Shown here one piece after another: positions 19,060 to 31,728 of a DNA stretch of 64,000 bases (the first letter of the stretch is position 1; each line of letters opens with the position of its first letter). The notes below the pieces were generated by a model. That model was not told where the DNA came from, did not search any database, and worked only from the letters and a program-made list of their open reading frames with translations. This DNA is from Arenicola marina (lineage: Eukaryota > Annelida > Polychaeta > Arenicolidae). The position numbers were made by a program, and so were the translations under genes. The stretch covers positions 36,139,670 to 36,203,669 of the forward strand of contig OZ025248.1 in assembly GCA_964019135.1 (NCBI GenBank). The letters run 5' to 3'.

Positions 19060-20150
19060 TGTGGGCACACGGTGCCCACATTGCATGGTGCACACATTGC
19101 ATGGTGCACGCATTGCATGGTGCACACATTGCATGGTGCTCACATTGCATGGTGCACACATTGCATGGTGCGCACATTGCATGGTGCACACATTGCATGG
19201 TGCACACATTGCATGGTGCACACATTGCATGGTGCAAACATTGCATGGTGCACATTGCATGGTGCACACATTGCATGGTGCACACATAGCATGGTGCACC
19301 CATTGCATGGTGCACACATTGCATGGTTCGCACATTGCATGGTGCACACATTGCATGGTGCAAACATTGCATGGTGCACACATTGCATGGTGCACATTGC
19401 ATGGTGCACACATTGCATGGTGCACACATAGCATGGTGCACCCATTGCATGGTGCACACATTGCATGGTGCACACATTGCATGGTGCACACATTGCGTGG
19501 TGCACACACTGCATGGTGCACACATTGCGTGATGCAAACATTGCATGGTGCACACATTGGATTACATGGTGCACACATTACATGGTGCACACATTGCATT
19601 GTGCACACATTGCATGGTGCACACACTGCATGGTGCACACATTGCGTGGTGCAAACATTGCATGGTGCACACATTGGATTACATGGTGCACACATTGCAT
19701 GGTGCAACACATTGCATGGTGCAAACATTGCATGATGCACACATCGCATGGTGCACACATTGCATGGCACATATTGCATGGTGCACACATTCCATTACAT
19801 GGTGCACACATTGCATGGCACACACTGCATGGCGCACATTGCATGGTGGTCACATTGCATTATGCATACATTGCATGGTACACATATTACATTGCACACA
19901 TTGCACGGGACATCCTGCGGAACACACATTGCATTGCACACAGTGCGTGATACATTGTAAAACGCACAATGCATGACACAATGATGGCACGTGTTGCATG
20001 GCACACGTCGCATGGCACAAGTCGCATGGCACACATTGCATAGCACATTGCATGACACACATTGTGGGTCACACAATGATGGCACATGTTGTAAAACACA
20101 TTGCGAGGCACACATTGCGGAACACACATTTCCGGGCAAATATGGTGAGA
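19060..20150. repeat. 16-bp minisatellite grading into degenerate copies
   Basis: Dozens of copies of GCACACATTGCATGGT. Blocks of variant units repeat about 140 bp apart (compare 19,245-19,320 with 19,385-19,460). Right of about 19,760 the copies decay. All frames through it (MVHTLHGAHIAWC-like, MCTMQCVHHA-like) are by-products. Confidence 0.95.
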
Positions 20151-20159
20151 CACACTTCT

Positions 20160-20522
20160 TACGGTGGCCCAGACAGAAAGCGCGCTCTGTTGTCTAGACA
20201 GAAAGCGCGCGGGCTGTTGCCTAGACAGAAAGCGCGCTCTGTTGCCCAGATAGAAAGCGCGGTCTGTTGTCTAGACAGAAAGCGCGCGGGCTGTTGCCTA
20301 GACAGAAAGCGCACTCTGTTGCCCAGATAGAAAGCGCGGTCTGTTGCCCAGACAGAAAGCGCGCTCTGTTGCCCAGACAGAAAGCGCGCTCTGTTGCCCA
20401 GATAGAAGCGCGCTCTGTTGCCCAGACAGAAAGCGCGCTCTGTTGCCCAGATAGAAGCGCGCTCTGTTGCCCAGATAGAAAGCGCGCTCTGTTGCCCAGA
20501 CAGAAAGCGCGCTCTGTAACCT
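20160..20522. repeat. 24-bp minisatellite
   Basis: About 15 copies of CCAGACAGAAAGCGCGCTCT followed by GTTG. Several units lack one base, so no frame is constant. Confidence 0.93.
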
Positions 20523-21345
20523 AGAGATGTCGCACGCCCTGTTGCCCAACGTGCTATCAATACTAATTCTTCTCATCACAGGCTCTTGCAAAAATGGGGT
20601 TTAAACTCTCCATTTCCACTTAAGCCTGTGCAGAAAACAGGCCCCTTGGTATACCTAAAGAGAATACATAAAGAGTACCCTTCCCACCCCCCACTCACAC
20701 TCTGCTCCAAGTCATGCGTGCCTTGTTGACCCACATACCCAACCACAACTATCCCCAAACCACTCCACCTCAAACAGACAGCTTGGGCCCGCAATCATAT
20801 ATTCACTATAATCATTGATGCTTTGTCTACTGGCTCCTCCATTGTAAGTGAAATCACAAAGCTCAGCAAGGCGTCCGCCCGAACCCCTACCCATTTTCCC
20901 ACCGGCAAGTTATTGGGAGTCCGTGTCTTCATTGACAGGGGTGTGTGGCCTTTATAGCCAGCGTGTAGCCTTTATAACCAGTTCCCCGGTGTATCCGAGA
21001 GCTTTATATCGACTACCTGCCGTGTGCCCGTGCCTCTCAGCCAGGCTTAAGTTGTATTGTCTTCTTGCTGCCACCCCGGCAATGTCCCATCAGCAGTCAC
21101 TTCACCCGGCACTGATGTTTTATTGACCTTCAGGGCCTGCGATCTCAAAGGCGATGGATACTTTAGGATCCGTGCACGTCCTTGCACGCTCGGTGGTGGC
21201 CTATGATCGGTTAGTTTAGCGGCCCGCAGACTTTGACTTTGTGTGGGTGGCGATAATAAGTGTTGATGCGGCTGTTGATGTAGGATTTCATACATACAGA
21301 GGTAGGGCTGGTGGGATGTCATGGATAACACGTTTAGAAGAAGCC

Positions 21346-21949
21346 AATAGACCGATCCAGGCTGTCAATCATACACTGACGTCCCTGTTGCTTTTATCCA
21401 ATTATAAGGTTAAAAAAGTTCTTCCATCTGCGTTATGTCGGACAAACAAGTCGGACAAACAAACCAGCATGTCACTTTGTTGTCAGAGTCAGAGATGAGT
21501 ACTTCTCATATATACCTACCATCATCTATGATTGTCAATTTCATACTCGCAATTAAGGAAAAGGGACTCAAGCATAGGCGGGGCTTAGTGTCGGAGCATG
21601 GATCGGTCTTTTGTGAAGTGAGTTTGACAGTCTTCTCTATATAAGCACTATAGCCCAGAGTTAATTACGAAGTGGGTTTCAGGCGTGAGGGTCTGGAATA
21701 ACTGGCTGATAGTCAGTTACTAGACCGATCCATACTCCGACCCTAAGCCCCGCCCACGCCTGAGTCCTTTTTCCTTCAGTTTGAGTCTGAAATTGACAAT
21801 CATTGCTGGTGGTAGGTAAAGTGAAAAGTACTCATCTCTGAAACTGAAAACAAAGTGACATACCGACATAAAGCACGTGGAAGACCTTTTTTGCCACATG
21901 ATTGGATAGAAACAATAGTGAATGAATGACAGCCTGGATCGGTCTATTG
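21346..21949. mobile_element. Foldback element with near-palindromic arms
   Basis: Left arm 21,346-21,612 and right arm 21,721-21,949 are imperfect inverted copies. Both outer ends read CAATAGACCGATCC(AGG), and both inner ends carry GGATCGGTC-type sequence. They enclose a loop of about 108 bp. No coding frame is seen. It could also be two tail-to-tail copies of one MITE. Confidence 0.75.
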
Positions 21950-22839
21950 TAATGAGAGAATAGGTTTGAGAAAATACGTTTCTTGTTTGTTTGGTCTTTA
22001 AGAAAGCCATTTTATTCAAATTCGTCGCGTTCATGTTTTCGTCTTCCTTTCCGTTCTAATTTCCATTCTAATGCGACTCCGCGCCTTCATTAGCTCAGGG
22101 ATTACATGTGGACAATGCTGCAACAAGCCCCTGGTAGGCTTTTAATATTCAATAAAGAAATACATCCAAGTTGGGAAGAATTACCATATTATTTTCATAA
22201 ACTTTACCTCAAAAACAAACTATGACCAATCCATTAAGGTATCAATGTAAAGCACTATCTTCACCTCTCCTGGACCCTCCCCCGCGGCTGACCTCCTCCG
22301 GGTATCAATGTCGGCCGCCCCACCCCCGTCCTCTCCCTCGACACACCACATCCTGAGGAAGTGAATCCCCGTTGCCATTGACGCCCACCACACGACATCT
22401 CCTGAGCTGAGCCATTGGCGGCGCAACGTGTTTTCAGTAAAGCCGGTTACCGAAGGAAAAGTCTATATATAGGAAACATGGGCGGTTAATACAGCCAGAC
22501 AGGAAATAGAAGTCGGGGTGGTCAGGGGGAGGAGGGGGCGGGCGGGGGGAGATGAGAGAGAAAGCATGAGGGAAACATGGGCTGTATGGATGGGAGTGAG
22601 AAGGGGGAGAGTGCGGCAGACTGGTCAGCCTACCCCTCTCCGTCCATATTGCCCCCCACCCACACATACCCACCGCCACAGCCACACCCACATCCACACT
22701 CTCACACCCACTCTCCAACCTCAGGAAGCACGTCAAAGACACGTGTCCTGGTCAGGGTTTAAGGTGGGGAGGCCGTAGGAAGCCCGGCCGGAGACGGGTC
22801 ACCTTTGTGGGCTGCTAAAGCAGAATGTCAGGGAGCAAA

Positions 22840-22975
22840 GCAGGGAGGGAGGGAGCGAGGGAGGGAGGGAGGGAGGCAGGGAGGGAGGCAGGGAGGGAGG
22901 GAGGAAGGCAGGGAGGGAGCGAGCGAGGCAGAGAGGGAGGGAGAGAGGGAGGCAGGGAGGGAGAGACACGGAAGA
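22840..22975. repeat. (GGGA)n purine tract
   Basis: Purine-rich GGGAGGGAGGCA repeats on the plus strand, immediately left of the 45-bp array. Confidence 0.9.
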
Positions 22976-22984
22976 TACAGAGAA

Positions 22985-23285
22985 GGGCGAGATGTACAGT
23001 ACCCGACACGTTATTCTTGTTTATTGCGAGATGTACATTACCCGACACGTTATTCGAGTTTATTGCGAGGTGTACATTACCAGACACATTATTCATGTTT
23101 ATTGCGAGTGGTACATAACCCGATACATTATTAATGTTTATTGCGAGATGTACACTACACCAGTCGTTATTCATGTTTATTGTCAGTCGTACATAACCCG
23201 ACACATTATTCATGTTTATTGCGAGGCGTACATAACCCGACACATTATACACGTTTATTGTGAGGGGTACATAACCCGACACATG
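22985..23285. repeat. 45-bp minisatellite
   Basis: Six to seven copies of a unit with TGCGAGATGTACATTACCCG followed by ACACATTATTCATGTTTAT. Confidence 0.92.
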
Positions 23286-23314
23286 TGAGGCGAAGGCTCG
23301 GCGGGGTGGCGAGC

Positions 23315-23378
23315 AGAGGTAGAACTAGACTAGGTAGACCTAGACTAGGTAGACCTAGACTAGGTAGACCTAGATTAG
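23315..23378. repeat. 15-bp tandem repeat
   Basis: Four copies of AGACCTAGACTAGGT, itself partly palindromic. Confidence 0.9.
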
Positions 23379-23904
23379 AGGGCATGTAGGTAAGACAGGC
23401 GGCAGCGGGAGAGGTGCTTCATCTCTCTCAGCGGATGCAGAGCGGGAGTCGGCCGAGACTTGTATGGGTGTAGTGATTGTAAGGCGCAGGGGATGCAGAA
23501 ATAAAAACAACCCGGCCATATGGGTGAACAGTTTGATCTGTCTTCGTGCGTTTAGTCCCCACCGAGAAGCCAACAAAGACCCCAAGTTTGTGTGTGTGGA
23601 GACGCAGCAAATGGGCCTGTGAGCCGACGAAATTGTCGGTCGGCAGAGCCTTCATTCCACTAAAGGGCTTTCGGTGTAGTGAAGGATGATTCCTGATTAA
23701 GTAAGCTTCCTGGCTACCAGATGTGTTTCTTTATTTAGAAAAATTTGGCCAGATGAGATTTTCTCTTTTTTTTTACATATACATGTACTTGGAATGGGTC
23801 AGATTCCCCAAATGGTGTTTCGTAGGCTTTGCCGGAAGGTGGCGTAGTGGCGTTGAGGTTGGTCGTTTTAAGATCATAACACGCATTGATACATTTCTCT
23901 GGCT

Positions 23905-24215
23905 TTTTTAGCAACACAGCGGCAATCTACTGTATCTATAGATTCTCTTGGCAATATAGCGTCAATCTACTGTCTGTGGCTTCTTTTTACAACAGCGGCA
24001 ATCGACCGTTTCTGTGGGTTGCCTTCATAAAATAGTGTCAATCTACGGTTTCTGTAGCTTCTTTTGACAACTTAGCGGCAATATATTGTTTGTGGTTTCT
24101 ATTGACTGCACAGTGAGTACCATATCTCTGGCTTCTAATGACTGCAGACTGACTACCATATATGTGCCTTTTATTGACTAAACAGTGACTGTGGCGTCCA
24201 TTGGCAATACAGCAA
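23905..24215. repeat. Degenerate roughly 57-bp tandem repeat
   Basis: About five diverged copies containing AACAGCGGCAATCTACTGT and TCTGTGGCTTCT. Confidence 0.7.
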
Positions 24216-25484
24216 TACCTAAGTTAAGAGCCCTTTCAAGGTAAACTTGGGAATGAACTATTGGTGTTTTAGATCACGCCCTGTTAACATGCAACTTGCT
24301 TACCAACGGAGCCAGGCGCCCATGTAAGCAAATATATCCCATGTTGAAAGAAACAATTTACTGCTACAATGGTGTAGACAATTGCCTCTCGATTTAATTG
24401 AACACGAGTGAAACCAACACTCACTCGGAATTGATGGATACGTTTCAAAATCTCTCCTTTCCACATGGATTAACCACACGATTTACTAATTTGGGATACT
24501 TGCATCTTTTTACCATTGTCGAATTCCGTATAACGGAATATAATAGTACGTCTATTGGTCCAGCCATTAAAAGTCACCCATGCGTAAAGGACTTGTTCCT
24601 TAACCTATCTGGAGAAGATACTCGGCAGCGCAATGAAAAAGCTGTCTCACCCCACCGATACAACCATTCCACTCCATGCTGTATTTCCCGGTCTGAATAA
24701 ATATCCGCCTAGAAGACAACCACTCACCAGGATGTGATGGACTCTTTTCGAAAGAGTCTCCCGCGGACGGAACGAACAGGAGACAGTAGTTTATATCCTC
24801 ACGGCCATGTGTGCAATGAATAAGAGAAGGCCGGGAAAGCAACCATAAGGTGGAATATGATAAACACCGGCCTCGGTACAAAGTGATAAAACTCCTCACA
24901 CACACTTTGAAACAAGTGCCATATGTCAAACTTCAATCAAGAAAAAAAATGAGGGGATCTGCCTCTCGACACTCGTTTCAAGTTCTCGCGCAGTACCGTA
25001 TGGCCTCGTGTAAGTCACGTACCATACGACACTGCAGTTATTCCCAGCAATAAATGCCCGTATGTTGTAAATGATACCAATCATGCCACGTATAATTTAA
25101 TCTCTTTCAGAAGCATGGTGCACATGTACTGATTTCCGATCTGTTGTCTGCGTCCCCTGAGTCCTTAGTTTGGTCCCACCAGGGGGTGTCGCTGAGAGTC
25201 TGACACCATGGCGTGGGTGAGGGCGTTGGGGGAGTCCGAGGGTAGCGTGTGGGTGGGGGTGGGGGGTGTAAGGTCGCCGCGCGCATAGCGAGTTGGAAGG
25301 CGTGTGACAGAGTCAGTGAGAGGCTCATGGACTGCGCTTCGACCGGAAGTGCCACTAATGACACACCCCCGTTAGCACAATCACGTAATCATCGGCTTCC
25401 GCAACCAACGTTCGGCACCGACAATCTGGCCAAGGCCATTGCCGTTCCACAGCTCTGGACACCAACTCACCGCCCGCTCATGTC
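24216..25484. other. Unassigned left flank of the CPT1 repeat
   Basis: No gene is recognised. I looked here for the part of CPT1 that should precede FVKAMEDRSKT (the conserved GRTETVRS region) and did not find it in any frame next to 25,485. Confidence 0.5.
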
Positions 25485-25487
25485 ATG

Positions 25488-25520
25488 TTCGTCAAGGCTA
25501 TGGAGGACAGGAGTAAGACG
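25488..25520 (+). CDS. CPT1: CPT1 exon 3' end, first copy (11 codons) with donor
   Basis: These bases encode FVKAMEDRSKT and are followed by GTGAGT. The peptide matches the conserved CPT1 segment just before the exon at 31,729 (human CPT1A, from memory, has FVRAMVDPAQT there). The phase is 0. Sixty-four further copies follow at 90-bp spacing, so it is not certain which copy is the working exon end. The expected upstream CPT1 residues are not recognisable left of this copy, so the exon either starts nearby or its left part has been rearranged. Confidence 0.65.
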
Positions 25521-28500
25521 GTGAGTCCCTGCACAACTAGACCTGCACCGGATATATTGTGGTCAAACTGGAGGGCCTTCGTCAAGGCTATGGAAGACAG
25601 GAGTAAGACGGTGAGTCCCTGCACAACTAGACCTGGACCTGATATATTGTGGTCAAACTGGAGGACCTTCGTCAAGGCTATGGAGGACAGGACTAAGACG
25701 GCGAGTCCCTGCACAACTAGACCTGGACCGGATATATTGTGGTCAAACTGGAGGGACTTCGTCAAGGCTATGGAGGACAGGAGTAAGATGGTGAGTCCCT
25801 GCACAACTAGACCTGGACCTAATATATTGTGGTCAAACTGGAGGGCCTTCGTCAAGGCTATGGAGGACAGGAGTAAGACGGTGAGTCCCTGCACAACTAG
25901 ACGTGGACCTGATATATTGTGGTCAAACTGGAGGGCCTTCGTCAAGGCTATGGAGGACAGGGGTAAGATGGTGAGTCCCTGCACAACTAGACCTGGACCG
26001 GATATATTGTGGTCAAACTGGAGGGCCTTCGTCAAGGCTGCGGAAGACAGGAGTAAGACGGTTAGTCCCTGCACAACTAGATCTGGACCTGATATATTGT
26101 GGTCAAACTGGAGGGCCTTCGTCAAGGCTATGGAGGACAGGAGTAAGATGGTGAGTCCCTGCACAACTAGACCTGGACCTAATATATTGTGGTCAAACTG
26201 GAGGGCCTTCGTCAAGGCTATGGAGGACAGGAGTAAGACGGTGAGTCCCTGCACAACTAGACCTGGACCGGATATATTGTGGTCAAACTGGAGGGCCTTC
26301 GTCAAGGCTATGGAGGACAGGAGTAAGACGGTGAGTCCCTGTACAACTCGACCTGGACCTGATATATTGTGGTCAAACTGGAGGGCCTTCGTCAAGGCTA
26401 TGGAGGACAGGAGTAACACGGTGAGTCCCTGCACAATTAGACCTGGACCGGATATATTGTGGTCAAACTGGGGGGCCTTCGTCAAGGCTATGGAGGACAG
26501 AAGTAAGACGTTGAGTCTCTGCACAACTAGACCTGGACCGGATATATTGTGGTCAAACTGGAGGGCCTTCGTCAAGGCTATGGAAGACAGGAGTAAGACG
26601 GTGAGTCCCTGCACAACTAGACCTGGACCGGATATATTGTGGTCAAACTGGAGGGCCTTCGTCAAGGCTATGGAGGACAGAAGTAAGACGTTGAGTCTCT
26701 GCACAACTAGACCTGGACCGGATATATTGTGGTCAAACTGGAGGGCCTTCGTCAAGGCTATGGAAGACAGGAGTAAGACGGTGAGTCCCTGCACAACTAG
26801 ACCTGGACCGGATATATTGTGGTCAAACTGGAGGGCCTTCGTCAAGGCTATGGAAGACAGGAGTAAGACGGTGAGTCCCTGCACAACTAGACCTGGACCG
26901 GATATATTGTGGTCAAACTGGAGGGCCTTCGTCAAGGCTATGGAGGACAGGCGTAAGACGGTGAGTCCCTGCACAACTAGACCTGGACCGGATATATTGT
27001 GGTCAAACTGGAGGGTCTTCGTCAAGGCTATGGAGGACAGGAGTAGGACGGTGAGTCCCTGCACAACTAGACCTGGACCTAATATATTGTGGTCAAACTG
27101 GAGGGTGTTCGTCAAGGCTATGGAGGACAGGAGTAAGACGGTGAGTCCCTGCACAACTAGACCTGGACCTAATATATTGTGGTCAAACTGGAGGGTCTTC
27201 GTCAAGGCTATGGAGGACAGGAGTAGGACGGTGAGTCCCTGCACAACTAGACCTGGACCGGATATATTGTGGTCAAACTGGAGGGCCTTCGTCAAGGCTA
27301 TGGAGGACAGGAGTAAGACAGTGAGTCCCTGTACAACTAGACCTGGACCGGATATATTGTGGTCAAACTGGAGGGCCTTCGTCAAGGCTATGGAAGACAG
27401 GAGTAAGACGGTGAGTCCCTGCACAACTAGACCTGGACCGGATATATTGTGGTCAAACTGGAGGGCCTTCGCCAAGGCTATGGAGGACAGGAGTAAGACT
27501 GTGAGTCCCTGCACAACTAGACCTGCACCGGATATATTGTGGTCAAACTGGAGGGCCTTCGTCAAGGCTATGGAGGACAGGAGTAAGACGGTAAGTCCCT
27601 GCACAACTAGACCTGGACCTAATATATTGTGGTCAAACTGGAGGGTGTTCGTCAAGGCTATGGAGGACAGGAGTAGGACGGTAAGTCCCTGCACAACTAG
27701 ACCTGGACCTAATATATTGTGGTCAAACTGGAGGGCCTTCGTCAAGGCTATGGAGGACAGGAGTAAGATGGTGAGTCCCTGCACAACTAGACCTGGACCG
27801 GATATATTGTGGTCAAACTGGAGGGCCTTCGTCAAGGCTATGGTGGACAGGAGTAGGACGGTGAGTCCCTGCACAATTAGACCTGGACCTGATATATTGT
27901 GGTCAAACTGGAGGGCCTTCGTCAAGGCTATGGAGGACAGGAGTAAGATGGTGAGTCCCTGCACAACTAGACCTGGACCGGATATATTGTGGTCAAACTG
28001 GAGGGCCTTCGTCAAGGCTATGGAGGACAGGAGTAAGATGGTGAGTCCCTGCACAACTAGACCTGGACCGGATATATTGTGGTCAAACTGGAGGGCCTTC
28101 GTCAAGGCTATGGAAGACAGGAGTAAGACGGTTAGTCCCTGCACAGTTAGATCTGGACCTGATATATTGTGGTCAAACTGGAGGGCCTTCGTCAAGGCTA
28201 TGGAGGACAGGAGTAAGACGGCGAGTCCCTGTACAACTCGACCTGGACCTGATATATTGTGGTCAAACTGGAGGGCCTTCGTCAAGGCTATGGAGGACAG
28301 GAGTAACACGGTGAGTCCCTGCACAACTAGACCTGGACCGGATATATTGTGGTCAAACTGGAGGGCCTTCGTCAAGGCTATGGAAGACAGGAGTAAGACG
28401 GTGAGTCCCTGCACAACTAGACCTGGACCGGATATATTGTGGTCAAACTGGAGGGCCTTCGCCAAGGCTATGGAGGACAGGAGTAAGACTGTGAGTCCCT

Positions 28501-31284
28501 GCACAACTAGACCTGCACCGGATATATTGTGGTCAAACTGGAGGGCCTTCGTCAAGGCTATGGAGGACAGGAGTAAGACGGTAAGTCCCTGCACAACTAG
28601 ACCTGGACCTAATATATTGTGGTCAAACTGGAGGGTGTTCGTCAAGGCTATGGAGGACAGGAGTAGGACGGTAAGTCCCTGCACAACTAGACCTGGACCT
28701 AATATATTGTGGTCAAACTGGAGGGCCTTCGTCAAGGCTATGGAGGACAGGAGTAAGATGGTGAGTCCCTGCACAACTAGACCTGGACCGGATATATTGT
28801 GGTCAAACTGGAGGGCCTTCGTCAAGGCTATGGTGGACAGGAGTAGGACGGTGAGTCCCTGCACAATTAGACCTGGACCTGATATATTGTGGTCAAACTG
28901 GAGGGCCTTCGTCAAGGCTATGGAGGACAGGAGTAAGATGGTGAGTCCCTGCACAACTAGACCTGGACCGGATCTATTGTGGTCAAACTGGAGGGCCTTC
29001 GTCAAGGCTATGGAGGACAGGAGTAAGATGGTGAGTCCCTGCACAACTAGACCTGGACCGGATATATTGTGGTCAAACTGGAGGGCCTTCGTCAAGGCTA
29101 TGGAAGACAGGAGTAAGACGGTTAGTCCCTGCACAGTTAGATCTGGACCTGATATATTGTGGTCAAACTGGAGGGCCTTCGTCAAGGCTATGGAGGACAG
29201 GAGTAAGATGGTGAGTCCCTGCACAACTAGACCTGGACCTAATATATTGTGGTCAAACTGGAGGGCCTTCGTCAAGGCTATGGAGGACAGGAGTAAGACG
29301 GTGGGTCCCTGCACAACTAGACCTGGACCGGATATATTGTGGTCAAACTGGAGGGCCTTCGTCAAGGCTATGGAGGACAGGAGTAAGACGGCGAGTCCCT
29401 GTACAACTCGACCTGGACCTGATATATTGTGGTCAAACTGGAGGGCCTTCGTCAAGGCTATGGAGGACAGGAGTAACACGGTGAGTCCCTGCACAACTAG
29501 ACCTGGACCGGATATATTGTGGTCAAACTGGAGGGCCTTCGTCAAAGCTATGGAGGACAGGAGTAACACGGTGAGTCCCTGCACAATTAGACCTGGACCG
29601 GATATATTGTGGTCAAACTGGGGGGCCTTCGTCAAGGCTATGGAGGACAGAAGTAAGACGGTGAGTCTCTGCACAACTAGACCTGGACCGGATATATTGT
29701 GGTCAAACTGGAGGGCCTTCGTCAAGGCTATGGAAGACAGGAGTAAGACGGTGAGTCCCTGCACAACTAGACCTGGACCGGATATATTGTGGTCAAACTG
29801 GAGGGCCTTCGTCAAGGCTATGGAGGACAGGCGTAAGACGGTGAGTCCCTGCACAACTAGACCTGGACCGGATATATTGTGGTCAAACTGGAGGGTCTTC
29901 GTCAAGGCTATGGAGGACAGGAGTAGGACGGTGAGTCCCTGCACAACTAGACCTGGACCTAATATATTGTGGTCAAACTGGAGGGTCTTCGTCAAGGCTA
30001 TGGAGGACAGGAGTAAGACGGTGAGTCCCTGCACAACTAGACCTGGACCTAATATATTGTGGTCAAACTGGAGGGTCTTCGTCAAGGCTATGGAGGACAG
30101 GAGTAGGACGGTGAGTTCCTGCACAACTAGACCTGGACCTAATATATTGTGGTCAAACTGGAGGGTCTTCGTCAAGGCTATGGAGGACAGGAGTAAGACG
30201 GTGAGTCCCTGCACAACTAGACCTGGACCGGATATATTGTGGTCAAACTGGAGGGCCTTCGTCAAGGCTATGGAGGACAGGAGTAAGACAGTGAGTCCCT
30301 GTACAACTAGACCTGGACCGGATATATTGTGGTCAAACTGGAGGGCCTTCGTCAAGGCTATGGAAGACAGGAGTAAGACGGTGAGTCCCTGCACAACTAG
30401 ACCTGGACCGGATATATTGTGGTCAAACTGGAGGGCCTTCGCCAAGGCTATGGAAGACAGGAGTAAGACTGAGTCCCTGCACAACTAGACCTGCACCGGA
30501 TATATTGTGGTCAAACTGAAGGGCCTTCGTCAAGGCTATGGAGGACAGGAGTAAGACGGTAAGTCCCTGCACAACTAGACCTGGACCTAATATATTGTGG
30601 TCAAACTGGAGGGTGTTCGTCAAGGCTATGGAGGACAGGAGTAGGACGGTGAGTCCCTGCACAACTAGACCTGGACCTAATATATTGTGGTCAAACTGGA
30701 GGGTCTTCGTCAAGGCTATGGAGGACAGGCGTAAGACGGTGAGTCCCTGCACAATTAGACCTGGACCTAATATATTGTGGTCAAACTGGAGGGTGTTCGT
30801 CAAGGCTATGGAGGACAGGAGTAAGACGGTGAGTCCCTGCACAACTAGACCTGCACCTGATATATTGTGGTCAAACTGGAGGGCCTTCGTCAAGGCTATG
30901 GAGGACAGGCGTAAGACGGTGAGTCCCTGCACAACTAGACCTGGACCTAATATATTGTGGTCAAACTGGAGGGTGTTCGTCAAGGCTATGGAGGACAGGA
31001 GTAGGACGGTGAGTCCCTGCACAACTAGACCTGGACCTAATATATTGTGGTCAAACTGGAGGGCCTTCGTCAAGGCTATGGAGGACAGGCGTAAGACGGT
31101 GAGTCCCTGCACAATTAGACCTGGACCTAATATATTGTGGTCAAACTGGAGGGTCTTCGTCAAGGCTATGGAGGACAGGAGTAAGACGGTGAGTCCCTGC
31201 ACAACTAGACCTGGACCGGATATATTGTGGTCAAACTGGAGGGCCTTCGTCAAGGCTATGGAGGACAGGAGTAAGACGGTGAGT
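25488..31284. repeat. 90-bp minisatellite carrying CPT1 exon end plus splice donor, 65 donor positions
   Basis: Each 90-bp unit contains 36 exon-like bases (A)FVKAMEDRSKT, then GTGAGTCCCTGCACAACTAG and about 34 more bases up to the next copy. Donor positions run from 25,521 to 31,279 in steps of 90. One unit near 30,470 has lost the two bases of its GT; all others seen keep GT, mostly GTGAGT with GTAAGT, GTTAGT and GTGGGT variants. The unit length is a multiple of three, so a plus frame (30-residue repeat) and a minus frame both stay open for more than 1,660 codons. The last copy leaves the array at 31,279 as GTGAGTCTTTGG, and an intron of 450 bp leads to the next CPT1 exon. Confidence 0.95.
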
Positions 31285-31489
31285 CTTTGGCCTTTGACGG
31301 TGTTTTCATCTCTGGTCTATTACACTGTCACCGTGTCACTGGATGAGCTTCAGGCTCAGGATTCAGGTGTTTCATATTATATACATGTATATCTATTCAT
31401 CTAATTGGCCCGGGATATTCCTTGGTCTGGTCTTATTTCCATGGTCCAATTCAGCCCCTATGTGCACTGAAATAGGTGGCCTACAGCAC

Positions 31490-31718
31490 CAATCATTGAA
31501 TAATTGATATATTGATTCTTTGATATATTGATTCTTTGATATATTTATTCCTTGATATGTTGATTCTTTGATATATTGAGTCTTTGATATATTGATGGAG
31601 TTTTTGATATATTGATTCTTCGCTATATTGATGGCTTGTTTGATATATTGATTCTTTGATATATTGATGGATTGTTCGATATATTGATTCCTTGATATAT
31701 TGATGGATTGTTTGTTTG
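31490..31718. repeat. 15-bp AT-rich minisatellite next to the CPT1 acceptor
   Basis: Copies of TTGATATATTGATTCTT fill the 3' half of the intron and stop about 10 bp before the acceptor TTTATCCAG at 31,720-31,728. Confidence 0.92.
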
Positions 31719-31728
31719 ATTTATCCAG

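Noticed and set aside
18940-19980. Several frames with MVHTLHGAHIAWC or MCTMQCVHHA repeats
   Set aside because: All come from the 16-bp minisatellite read in different frames.
25430-25487. Upstream CPT1 exon codons (a GHQLTARSC reading before FVKAM)
   Set aside because: It is out of frame with FVKAM and lacks the conserved GRTET residues, so the resemblance is probably chance.
25478-30488. Two giant open frames of about 1,667 codons on opposite strands
   Set aside because: They result from a 90-bp stop-free unit repeated many times. The plus frame contains splice donors in every unit and the minus frame has no recognised domain.
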